From Trachythela sp. YZ-2020 (taxonomy: Eukaryota > Cnidaria > Anthozoa > Malacalcyonacea > Clavulariidae): DNA of 64,000 nucleotides. Shown piece by piece: positions 46,615 through 57,589 of the stretch; position 1 is the first letter of the stretch; the number at the start of each line of letters is the position of its first letter. The notes beneath the pieces are model-generated. The model was given only the letters and a program-made list of their open reading frames with translations. It was not told the origin of the DNA and searched no databases. The DNA lies in the NCBI GenBank assembly GCA_016169945.1, contig JADLSH010000395.1, positions 5,546,001-5,610,000 on the forward strand. The letters are read 5' to 3'. A program made the position numbers and the translations under genes.

Positions 46615-49592
46615 AATAAAGTAGGGTACAATACATTTTCCCTGTCAAAGAGCAAATTCAAAATATTTACTTGCACTCTTCAAATTTTATCAAGGTTGTG
46701 TGCAATAGTTTATGGTATATCACCAATCAACACATGGTCATAAATGATGCAGCTGCACGGAGAAAATATTTAAATGAAATCCCCCCCTTTTTTGAGAAAT
46801 ACCAAGGATATAATGATATTAAACGTAAAAAAGTAAAGGATCAACCATTGTCTAGCAGTTTGCTTTATACTCATTCCCAAGCTTTATACAGCATTTGTAA
46901 CAGGCCTGTGATGAAGTATAACCCTGAGTGGGAAAAAATGCAGGAAAGCATAAAAGGTCTTGCTGATTGCTTGGTTGCTTATAAGAATTACTTAACCAAG
47001 CAGAAAGAAGTACAGGGAAATATAAGAACATTGGATCATCCTGTTCGACAAGTATCTGAGGAGTGTGTAGTCGAGGCCAAAGCAAAAACTTTGTATCCTA
47101 TTCGAGCAGAATACAAAATTTTAGATGAGGAGGTCAAAAAAGCAGGTGTCCTCCGCCCAGTCTTTTTTGACGAATGCAAACATATCCCTGAACCATTTGA
47201 AACTAATGCTCAGCGATTTCGTTTCCTGGAGAAACTTGAGTTATCTGTATCAGTTGATATGTTCAAGTATGCACCTGGTGGTTCGTACACAACTGTTGTA
47301 TGTCTCATTCAAGTTGACGAAAGCCGTTCAGATAACGAAAAACTTACCCAGACTGCGCAGGTGATGGCAGCAATTAAACCAAGATTTCCAGAATTCCATA
47401 CCCGAGCAATGAAAAAGAACTTCAAGCAACAGCTCGCCAATATTGTCACTATCTCTCCCAGTGTTGCTGAATTTATCTACCAGAGTTTGGCCATTGATTC
47501 CAGTGTAGCATCACACCCAGATACTCAACAGCGTCTACGAATGATCTTCCTTGGCGAAACAGGATTGCTTGCTGATCTGCGTCACCTAAATGCTGGGAGA
47601 CCAACTGGGACGTTTGATGTATTTTTTGAGAAGCTTAGTGAAATAATTGAAAGCGTAAGTGCAGCTGATGAGCGTCGTCACAACGTAGCCCATATTTCGC
47701 AATGGATTTCTTTGAGAGACTTAATATCTCAAGCTAAAGACAAGTGCCCTTCTGGAACACCTATTCCATCAAAAGCCCTTGTTCGTCTCCAGTTCACTCC
47801 GAGAAACCCCTATGCTCACACAGCCCTATCTTTCACTGGACGATTTTCAGTTCAATATAAGATTCAGGGTCGTCAGCTTCGGGTAGCTCATCCAGATGAT
47901 CATTACTGTGCTGCTATTCTTCTTTACATAAAACATCTTTCTGTTGTACTTCAAAAAGAGTGTTCTTTGTTTTTTTGTGATGATAAAGCCAAAGTAAATG
48001 TTGGTGAACCTGGCATTGTTGTATCAACAGGTGTTCGTGGCAAGCAAACGTTGGCCCCAAGTGGCTCAACTTTGTCAGCTGCAGACCATGATATGCATCA
48101 CAAAGGTTCTTTAACACCCTCTGTGTATCTGCACTGTGATATTCCCTGTGATCCAAAGAAATCGTTTGTGAGGGGGCAAATTACCACAGTGGTAAATGAT
48201 GCAGTTTTTGAAACGTCCAACCCTTTTCGTCATGCTGCAGTTTTGACAAAGCTTTTGAAGGATATAAAGTCGCCCCCTGTTCTTCTTAAGTTTTCTGATG
48301 GTGGAACAGATCAGCGAAACACTCTGGAAGCAGTGAAGTGCTCACTCATTTGCATTTTTAAAGAGCTTGATCTTGACTTACTGATTGCAGGTTAGTTTTC
48401 CAGGTGTCCAATACAAGTAAAATATTCAAAAAAATATTGATGGTTTATTTTTTCTTTTGCAGGAAGGTGTGCTCCAGGTCAAAGCTGGACCAATCCGGCT
48501 GAACGGGTAATGTCAATTCTTAACCTTGGCCTGCAGAATTGTGCCATTGGACGTGCATCCTGCTCAGATGATGTGGAAAAGTTGCTGAAGGTGTGTAATT
48601 CAATGAAAAATGTGCGTGAAAAGGCCTGTAAGCACCCAGAGATAAAAGAGGAATGGAATAAATCCATATCCGGTGTGCAAGATCTACTTCGTGGAAGATT
48701 TGAAAGATTAGCATTGAAGGAAAAGCCAGTTTCTACTATAGATCCAGTGGAAGAGGAGAAAATAGTGGCTCTTCAACGTCATCTCAGCGCATTTGATGGA
48801 TTGGATACCAACAAGCTTATTAAGCAGCATACACATACAGTAGCATCATACCAACAATGGCTTGCCAAGCATTGTCGACAGAGGCAGTACATCTTCCAGA
48901 TTCGAAAGTGTAACGACCGGTCATGTTGCACTGCAACCCGTGTTTCTGAAGATAGCCTCAAGTGGTTGCCAGATCCTATGCTTGATGCTTCTGGTGAGCA
49001 CTTCCTACCATTTCAAGAAGCATGGAATAGAAATACTAATGAATCTGACCGTCCAACTCTGAAGACTAAGAGCAATGCAAAGGATGGAAAAAAGTCCAAT
49101 ACATCTTCTACAACAAAGAAATCAGCGAGCAGAGATCTTCAGACTGCCCTTCTTTCAGAAGAGCAATGCCAGGGACTTCAAGGTGACCCATCTGTGTACA
49201 CAGCCCAGAATGCACGCATGGTTGTTAATTGCATTGAATGCCAGAAGCCTAGAGTTATGTATTCTAAGTGCAAACTTACTGAACGCCAAGCTATGCAGTG
49301 CGCACTGATGATGTCTGAGTATGATTACAGCTGTGGTTCGCCTATTTGCCCACCAAAGCATCCACTGATGGGGAAAGTTTTTGCTCGTCTTACAATTACA
49401 TGCGAGTCTTCCATTGAGAACTCATACTATGGGTCAGATTTTGGAAGAAAGGATGTCTGCTGTATTTGTGGTGGGGTGAATGCAATAGTGGATCAAGAGC
49501 TTAAGAAACAGTATAAGACAGTTCTTCCGATGTGCTCCGTCTGCAAGGAGGCTGGACATACCACAGTTTGTCAGCGACCTTATGGTAGATGA
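45549..49592 (+). CDS. intact DDE-type transposase-like protein, four exons, unassigned family
   Basis: Exons 45549-45916, 46378-46504, 46695-48390 and 48463-49592 join in one frame (about 1106 aa); all introns are GT-AG. Residues 1-165 form a unique N-terminal region (MACVVTVIIEPC start; ATG with A at -3 and G at +4; an in-frame ATG at 45501 is an alternative). A catalytic-type core is visible: CDDKAKVNVGEPG (D594/D595), SDGGTDQRNT (D700) and NPAERVMS (E744), spacing about 105 and 43 residues, like an RNase H-fold DDE transposase. The C-terminus (987-1100) is Cys-rich: CIEC, CGSPIC, CCIC and CSVCKEAGHTTVC, probably zinc-binding. No disabling change was seen, in contrast to every other element here. 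It may be a live transposon gene or a domesticated one. I cannot name its superfamily. Confidence 0.85.
46550..46650 (-). mobile_element. partial TTAA-type MITE in intron 2 of the DDE gene
   Basis: Read on the minus strand it matches the MITE pair at 27491-27727 (shared ttactctgtctaacgc and cgattttactc). The ends are worn and no TTAA pair is clear. Confidence 0.55.
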
Positions 49593-49731
49593 GGAACTTG
49601 TTGGGAAAAAACCATGCTATAGTCTGTAGCACCCTGTTAACAAATATTATAGTAAATACACGACCACACTTCTATTATTAATTCATGTTTTAATGGTTGA
49701 AATTTACTTACTTTGAAATTTACTATTTTAT

Positions 49732-49737
49732 AATAAA
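49732..49737 (+). terminator. candidate poly(A) signal of the DDE gene
   Basis: AATAAA 140 nt behind the stop codon at 49592; first plus-strand hexamer after the gene. Confidence 0.5.
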
Positions 49738-50301
49738 GAGACACTGACGATGCTATATACTCTTTTACTTCTGACAGTTGTTTTTCATGTGAAGTGACAG
49801 CTGTACAGTTAATTGTTAACATTTACTGTAGCTGCTTCTTGAAACGTTTATTTATTGTGGTGTCTGATCACGTTTACAACCATTGGTCTGAAGACCATTT
49901 TTATGCTAAGTGTAGAACCACATTATCGAATGGACGCATTAATCTGTCTCCTAAAGTATATTAAGACGAACTATCCAACTTTGCCAAAACGCGTACGAAA
50001 CGCGAGTACATCGCGCGTCTTACGGCCATTTCCATAATTAAGACGCGTAAACGAAACAACAACAAATTGCCTAAATTCGTCCATACGAAATATGTATCTC
50101 TAGTTAATATTCATGTCGGGACTCTACTGAAAATCGCCTAACAAAAAACGCCAAAACCATGAAAAAAAATATTCAAAAAAATAAATTTTTCCGACTTACC
50201 TACCCTAATTTTCTCACGATATGAAACCGGAACCACAGGTATTTTTTTTACGCCTTGGGGTGTAATAGAGAAGGGGTGTGTGGTTTAGGAGGGTTGGTCC
50301 C

Positions 50302-51159
50302 ACTGACCTATACTAAATGGACTGAGCGCGCAATCTATTTTATCAGGAGCTCGGTGTCCTCACCACTGCTCACGTCACATAGGTCTTTGCTCTCATGCGT
50401 AAATTCGCTGACTTACAAATGCGTTGATAAACGGCTCGGTTTATTTTTTTATTTGTTTCAAACTCAAAAAAATTGTTAATTTTGTGTTTTTGAGGCGAGA
50501 AATTGCTGCGAAATCATTGTAGAAAGTAAGTCAGTTTATACTAAATGTGATCTTTACGAAATTGGCGGGCTGTCAAGTATGTTTTCAACTCTCAATTAAA
50601 GCCGTATACATGTTTATAAAAAAATCTCAAATAGCCGTAGAAAACTCGACAAAAACAGTCTTTTACTCAGTATAATACCAGGAAAGATTGTCGGCAAAAA
50701 ATTTTCGTGTCAACAGAAGGTTAGTACTTACATAACACGACAAATTTTATGGAAAAACTATATCATAAATACCAGCAATCATCGATGGCCCGAAGCTCTT
50801 GTTGTGGTCGTGTATAAAAACATACCGAAGCCATCGTTTTATTTAAAATTAAAATGTTTGTTTTCAAACTTGCAACAGGAAAATATACTCCTATTTTGGA
50901 AAAGGTTGTTCTCAACTCGAAGGTAGTAAATATTTACTAAAAACAGCAAAGTTTGCAATAAAAACAACACAGAATTGAAAAATAATTAAAAACAAACTTC
51001 GTTAAATTTCAAAAACACAATTTCGCCCGCGAGCACAAAATAACATTAGGAAAATATCGGTATGCGGTAATTTTCATCGATGCGAGGACCTATATGACGT
51101 CAGCAACGGTGGGGACACTTTTTGACCTCGAGCACTCAGTCCATTTAGTATAGGTCAGT
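50302..51159. mobile_element. 858-bp element with 25-bp TIRs and 10-bp TSD
   Basis: The termini are perfect 25-bp inverted repeats (start actgacctatactaaatgg). The 10-bp sequence ggttggtccc stands on both sides (50292-50301 and 51160-51169). A TSD of 9-11 bp is typical of Mutator-like elements. The interior is AT-rich without a transposase frame. Confidence 0.88.
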
Positions 51160-51329
51160 GGTTGGTCCCCCATGCCAGATAAAATCTTTGATCAGTATTT
51201 TATCATATCACTCCCCGGTTTAAACCAAGTCCAACGATGCTTGAGCAACAAACACTGATCTTTTGAATGTTTTAGTTGAACGCCCTCCCCATCCCAACTC
51301 GGAGAGCTACGCTAGATTTATTTCCCCGA

Positions 51330-51665
51330 AAGTTTAAAAAACAGTTAAAGATAACTATAGTTAGTGCGAAAGTTAACCAATCAGAATCGTTTACTCTAGG
51401 CTTAACTAATATTTAACTACAAAACGGGTAGCTAAAAAGTAGTTAAGGGTTTTATCCAACTAGCTCCTGGGGCTGGTTGTATAAAACTCTTAACTACGTT
51501 TTAACTACCCATTTTCTAGTTAAATGGTAGTTAACTTTAACCACGTAGTTAAGTCGGTTGTATAAAAACCTAGTTAGCGTTAACTGCAGTTAAAAAGTAG
51601 TTATAAAAGTTAACTATGTTCAAGGGCATAGTTAACTTCCCAAAACGTAGTTAAATATGGCGTTT
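51330..51665. mobile_element. two adjoining gttaact-rich MITE ends
   Basis: Around 51470 two inverted termini meet head to head: gtagttaagggttttatcca on the left and ggttgtataaaactcttaac on the right are near complements. Both sides are filled with agttaac motifs. It looks like two copies of one MITE family lying side by side; outer borders unclear. Confidence 0.55.
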
Positions 51666-52129
51666 TGTAGGAGTGATGAACTTTAATCAGTCAAAAAATA
51701 CTAAAAGCAACGCTTACCGAGGGTTTTCAATCATCATCTTCCCTAGAAAGGTTTTTCTGATACTCGTGAGCTTTTAATATTGGTCTTTTCGACGAAAATG
51801 GAATATATTTTTTGCATAGGAAGATTTATCGATGACGATGACCAAAGAACTGCAAGCTTTTTAAACTCTTTGATTTTTCAAATATACTTCCACGGTCAGC
51901 ACCTAACAATTATCAAATACCAAAAAGCGTTGCGAGTCAGGATGTTAACAAAATACTACTCCAGGTACATAATGGAGATCACTCATATACTGAAATACGA
52001 TCAGATCAGTGGTGCAGCAAATTTGGTGCAGCTCCATATTGGCAGCTTGATATAGAAGACAGGGACTGGAAACGTCATTGTTTTGCGCGTGCTGTCCGTG
52101 ATACGGCCTGTAGAACAACAACGTGAATG

Positions 52130-52890
52130 ACTGAATGGCGAGTGTTTTTGTAGTTCGAAATAATACGCATGTATTCAAAGGTGATTTTTAGCTTTGGTAA
52201 TCCCAACAGAACTTTGAAAAGGCGATAGCTGCATTGACATTTATATTTTTGGTCAATATATATAGATAAGAAACCCTGAAATATACTTTAAGTGAAGTTA
52301 CAGGGTTTTAAGTAGGTGTGTACAGAAACAACAACAATGGCGAGCTTTTTGTATTTCAAAATAATACACATGCATTCTTTGTTTGGTTAGACCCAGGAGA
52401 AGTTTAAAATAGCGATAGCTGCATTTATATTTATATTTTTGTTCAATATATATAGATGAGAAACCTGAAATATATTTAAAATGAAGTTGCAGGGTTTGAA
52501 GTAAGTCTGTACAGAAACAAGGACGAAGGCGGCTATTTTGTAGTTCAAAATAATACGCATGCATTCAAAGGTGATTTTTTGCTTTATTAAATCCAAGGGA
52601 ACTTTGAAAAAGCGATAGTTGGATCGTCATTCTATTCTTGTTTAAAATATGTAAATGAGAAGTCTTGCAATTTATTTAAAGTGAAGTTACAGGGTTTGAA
52701 GTAGGTGCAAACACTGACAACAACAATGTCAATGGCGACATTTTTGTAGTCAACAAGGGAACGCACGCATTCAATGGTGTTTTTTAGCTTTGTTAAACCA
52801 TCAAAAAGTTTGATAGTCGATAGTCCTCAAATATATATAACGTGAAGTTACAGGGTTTGAAGTGAGGACAACATAAATTGCGATCCTCTC
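52130..52890. repeat. ~190-bp tandem repeat, about four diverged copies
   Basis: The block gtgaagttacagggtttgaa (with variants) returns at 52292, 52481, 52681 and 52842, and each unit also has aataatacgcatgcattcaa and a block with aactttgaaaa-gcgatag. Spacing 160-200 bp. Divergence between units is clear. No coding signal. Confidence 0.8.
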
Positions 52891-53164
52891 GTAGTCCCAC
52901 AAACAGAGGCGTCAAAAAACCTCGTTGGCCTCGTTTGTACAAGATTGGCATATAGCACAAAGTTGTAACTACCCTATTTGCATTAACATTGCACATGACA
53001 TGATAAATATATGTTGTAAAAGACAAGTGATAGCGTTCTTGTCAAGTTCCAGGATTTGAAAGGAAACTACTTATGTACGGATGCTTTTTACGTGCGCCAT
53101 TTTGATGTACATGCTACGACAAAACTGGAATTAATATTGTCAAAATGTAAAATAAAAACGCACT

Positions 53165-53870
53165 TACCTTGGTGAGATGCACTTGGATTTAAATCAGCCA
53201 AATTACCAAAGTATTCACATTTTTTGTTCTGATCAAGGCTGGTTGCCGTGGCAGGCGTATCAAGGTTTGATAATTCTAGCCTTTCTCGTATGTCATCCTT
53301 GGAAAGATGATAGGTAATACACGTTTCTGGACTCGTTCTAAGTTCTCTTGGAGATATTCTGGCAAAGCGTAATGGAATACCTGTGCCCCATATTCTAGAA
53401 CAGGTCGAATACATGCACGGTAAAAGTTGACGATGTCAGTTGCAGGAATTTTAGCCCGCTTCAGTTGAACTACAGTAGAAAAACAGGCGTTTATTGGCTT
53501 TCTTGATTACGTTGTTCACATTATTGTTCCATAATAGATTGTCAGAAACTGTAAGACCCAAGATCTTTGCATGGTGAACTACCTCGATTGGTTTTTCGCC
53601 AATCATTACTGGATCAAAGTGTTGCTTCTGACGTTTAAAGTCGATTACATTTCTCAGTGTTAAGTTGTAATCTTTTCTGGAGAGACCAGTTCTCGACGAC
53701 GTCCACACCTTTTTGTACCTGGCTGCGGGAATCTTTGTGAAAACTTCGGAGATGGTCGTGTGGTCGACAAATTTCCAAGTAGGCATATCAGTCACTTTAA
53801 GGTAATTTATCATGGCACACCTGACGTAACTCGACCCCATTCAGAGTAGCAACTGTTAGAAAGTTTTACC
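53165..53870 (-). mobile_element. LINE copy D: fragment of the copy A family
   Basis: Reading down the minus strand: INYLKVTDMPTWKFVDHTT (53810-53750), KILGLTVSDNLLWN, KKANKRLFF, a C-terminal region with LRTSPETCITYHLS and LNPSASHQG. The same order and near-identical motifs occur in copy A. The YxDD box reads FVDH (53760-53771). A deletion has removed most of the PQG block before INYLK. 5'-truncated, frame-broken. Confidence 0.82.
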
Positions 53871-54099
53871 CTTTGAAATCGTGACTGCCTACGGAGTCTG
53901 AAATTTCGTCTTTGGATATCAACAGTTTGTCATTACATGTAAAGTGTTTCTACGATAATTATACATGACATTTTGAACGCAGATTTTATCTTCGACGACC
54001 AAATTGTCTTGTTTAACTTCATCTCATGAAAACGCACACAAGCTGGTTGTATTGCGCAAAGCCGTATACTCGGTAGTTAAAGCTACAATCGTCGCAGCT

Positions 54100-57000
54100 T
54101 GAATATTTAATAATAATAAGAGTAAGAGAATTTTATTACCAACTTTGGCAAAGAATTACAGTGGTATTACAATTAAAAGATTTTCCATAGTATAAAAACG
54201 TAAGTTCTTTATTTACATATTAAAAAAATTACTAATTAATTTACCATAATAATATTGATAAAAAATATTTAAGAACAATTTTGAAAGTCTAACCATGCAG
54301 ATCTCGGAATGAAGGAATATTTGTGCCTGTCCGTGCGGAGATTGGCGCCATCAGTGGGTTTGAGCCTGTTCTTAAATTATATTTATGCTCAGTAGCCTCA
54401 CCAATAAACCTTCTACACGGATGACCCTCTGAATCCCGAATATTTTTATATTATTTACGTGTTACTGTGCCCCTCCTTGAGGTCAATGATTCAATTGCAT
54501 TTCTCGGTAAGCCAATGATATCCAAACAACGATTTTGAACCCTTTCAATATCTTCGTTAAACTAGTCACGTCAGGCAAAGCCTGGCACCCAGATTAGTCG
54601 GCTGCATACTCGGATACTCCAGTAAGGGTCTTATCTTGGTACAGTAGGCTGTGAGTCCAACATGGCTTGGGAGATTTTCTTTCATACATGCACGCACAAA
54701 CTAAATTATTTTACTCGCTTTCTTGACTATAGCAGATACATGTGAGTTCCATTTAAGATCATTCTGAACAGTAACTGCCCAATAAGTTTGAATTTTGTGA
54801 CTCTTTCAATTGTTGTACCGCTTATACTGAGAGGTTGGGGAGACAGGGCCTGACTTCGTAAAGCTTATCCACATTTCTTTAGTCTTACCAACATTCACCT
54901 CCATTCTGTTCTCAGTTGCTCAATCTTCCAGGAAGTTCACTGCCTCTTTCATTTTTCTGTCGTATCCAGCAGAGACAAATTCATATTGACTACAATTATC
55001 AGCATACTTGCATGTGGCCATTGAAAGTTCACTTGGCATGCCATCTTCCATATCGTTAATACATACATTGAATAGTGTAGGTGATATGACACCGCCGTGG
55101 GAGACAACACCTGGAACGGCTTAACTTGCTGTTTCCAATTAATCAGAAAACTCTCACACCATAACCAAAAGGACTTACTCACCCCCATACTAGCCAGCTT
55201 CGTCAAGAGGATCTCATGATCAACAAGATCAAACGCCTTCCTGAAGTCTACAAACAGCACATGCATACCACCACATACACTGCCTTGGTCAGTACCAGCC
55301 TTGACTTATGCTAGTCAGTGCGCTGACTGTCGATCTCCCCCTCGTGAATGCATGCTGGCTTACATTAATTTTAAGATCTGATTGATTTTGCTGTAGTTGT
55401 ATCTTTTCCAAGACTTTGGTGACTTGCGGTAGAACGGAAATCTGTCTGAAATCAGAACTTAAGTCCACAGGGTTTTCTACTTTCGGAATGGGGCTAATTA
55501 ACGCATGTTTATAGCAGCTTGGATATTTACATTGCAATATACTGGCGCAGATAATTTCATGAATAACCGGCGCCAGTTTCTCATGGAATCGTTTGAGAGT
55601 CCAAGCGGGAACACCATCATTACCTGTTGCTTTTCTAGGATTGATTTGACTTGTCCGATACTAGGTAATGGTGGAACTGTCGATAGATTCGTTTGTCGAT
55701 CGGTCCAGGGAGCAATAAATGCGTCGAGTAGCTTATTCGCGATTGACTCTAGCTCTGCTTTTGTGTTAACAACTGGTACTGAAGATTGCTTTTCGGCACC
55801 ACAAAGTGAATAAATACACTTAAACCATTTATTTGGGTTAGAGGAACGAGGAGAGCTTGCCTCATTTTCATAGTACCTACGCTTGGCAGTCGAAATCAAA
55901 CTTTATCGTTTGGATGCATACGTACACGCTTCATCGGAGTCCAAAGCAATTTCGATAATTTTGTTAAAACATTCTACCTTGGCGTCTACATCGCTTGCAT
56001 CATAAACAGCCTCCCAATTTTCCAAATTGAGCTCTAATGATGTCTAACGCTCTCATGTTCTCTGGACGTAACGATCTAACAGATCTAAATATCTAAAATA
56101 TTGTATATATTATTTCACTCGAAATATCCACCACCTAACCTTCTACCTTAATTTCAATCGAGTGAGATGCAGAAAAAAACCATCTTGTAGTTTACCTTAT
56201 CACAACCCGCAGTACCCGCATCTATATATATATACAATATGAACTTGCGGTTAACGCTTGGCAACTGGACTCTGTAGCTCAGTGGTCAGAGCGCTGCACC
56301 GGAATCGCAGGGCCGCAGGGAGGATGTTTCGCAACTGTTCCTGTTCAGGTCTAAAATATTGTATATATATTATTTCACTCGAACTATCCAGCACCTAACC
56401 TTCTACCTTAAGATCTAAATATCGTCTTACTTTGACTTTCCTGATTTAAAGGTGCAAAAAAGAACATTGATGGTCTGATCGGCCCAAGGGAGGAAGATGT
56501 TGTACTTTGTTGTAAAGTTTTGACATGTTGTTAAGGAGTTGATCCAGTATGTTTGCGCCACGAGTAGGGCCGTGCACTACCTTACGTAGACTATCCTCTG
56601 GCATATTTGACTTGGATTTAAATGATTAAAGTCCCCAGTAATGACTATGCCTGCTGAAGGTCTCTCTTTAAGTATAGTTAAGTATAGAGTCAAGACATTT
56701 AGTCAGATAGTCAAAAAATTCCTTGGCTTCGTTGGCGGACATTCACTTCCTTGAAGTGCCAAAGCACCTCCTTATCGCCTGTCTCAAGGTTTTGAAGTCT
56801 CTTAGTTGGTATAGAGTTATGTATATAAGCAAGGATACCGCCCCCAGGAGTAGACCTGTCTTTGCGGAACGCATTAAAAGATCGACCAATATTAATAGCG
56901 GACGAGGGAATACAATCTGATAGCCATGATTCCGTCACAATAGTTACGCTAGCATTGTTTAATTCTACAACACTCATAAATTCGTCAATTTTGTTAGTTA

Positions 57001-57310
57001 TGTGACAGGTATTGGTGACAAGGAAAGAAGGCAGTTTTGATTTAACTTTGGTACCCATATTAACATAAATGCAATTCGAGGGTACATGGCCGTTACTCTT
57101 ATGCTCGGTATTTTTTTGTTTTGAAAAGGTAGGCCGATGAATAGTCCTGACGGGGATACTATTGAAACTATACCAGCAATCCTCATTTCCTGGATAACCT
57201 GGTATACCTGATTCTACAGCTGTAACTACAGAAATATTCCTGTCATTGTCATATGACGTACCGACTCTAGGTAATTGACCCAATCCTGCCTCTGGCGCCA
57301 CCGGGGTTGC
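54100..57310 (-). mobile_element. LINE copy E: endonuclease and RT, split by a tRNA-headed element
   Basis: Endonuclease frame 57301-56711 (TNKIDEFMSVVELN, VTESWLSDCIP, GGGILAYIHNSIPT), later an intact GRSDHQ (about 56490). RT pieces: YYENEASSPRSSNPNKWFKC (about 55870), HALISPIPKV and FRQISVLPQVTKVLEKIQ (about 55500-55400), FVDFRKAFDLVDHEILLTKL (55250s). The YxDD box reads YADN (54995-55006). A (tta)n-type tail at about 54108-54120 follows a gtaataaaattc end. Many frame changes. The element at 56094-56410 interrupts it between endonuclease and RT. Confidence 0.85.
56094..56410 (+). mobile_element. tRNA-headed SINE-like element with ~60-bp direct terminal repeats
   Basis: A 13-bp duplication agatctaaatatc flanks it (56081-56093 and 56411-56423). 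The first ~57 and last ~60 bp are direct copies (from taaaatattg to ttctacctta) with two substitutions and a 2-bp indel. Between them lies a unique part and, at 56270-56348, a tRNA-like head with a good A box (tagctcagtggtcagagcg), an anticodon-arm-like block (ctgcaccggaatcgcagg) and a poor B box. It is inserted in LINE copy E. Confidence 0.75.
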
Positions 57311-57589
57311 ATGTATACGAAAAACTTCCGAGACGTTTCTCCCTCTCTTATCATTTTGTATGCCATTATAACGCTTTCTGAATGCTTTTCTCCTGGTTAT
57401 GCGTGTTGGGATTTGTTGAAATTGATTAGTATCAGTATGATCTTTGCTTTTTATTGTGCTTTCATGGATATTTCCCGCACGTTATTTATTGTTATTGTGT
57501 TGTTTGTCTAAATTGTCCCTCCTGGTAATATGCATTGGAATGAGCTTGGCTTGATTTTGATTTGTCTTGTTTTCATACGTACATATTTC

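Noticed and set aside
56270..56348. tRNA gene
   Set aside because: The A box is good but the B box and acceptor stem are degraded and it lies inside a repeat unit with a TSD; treated as a SINE head.
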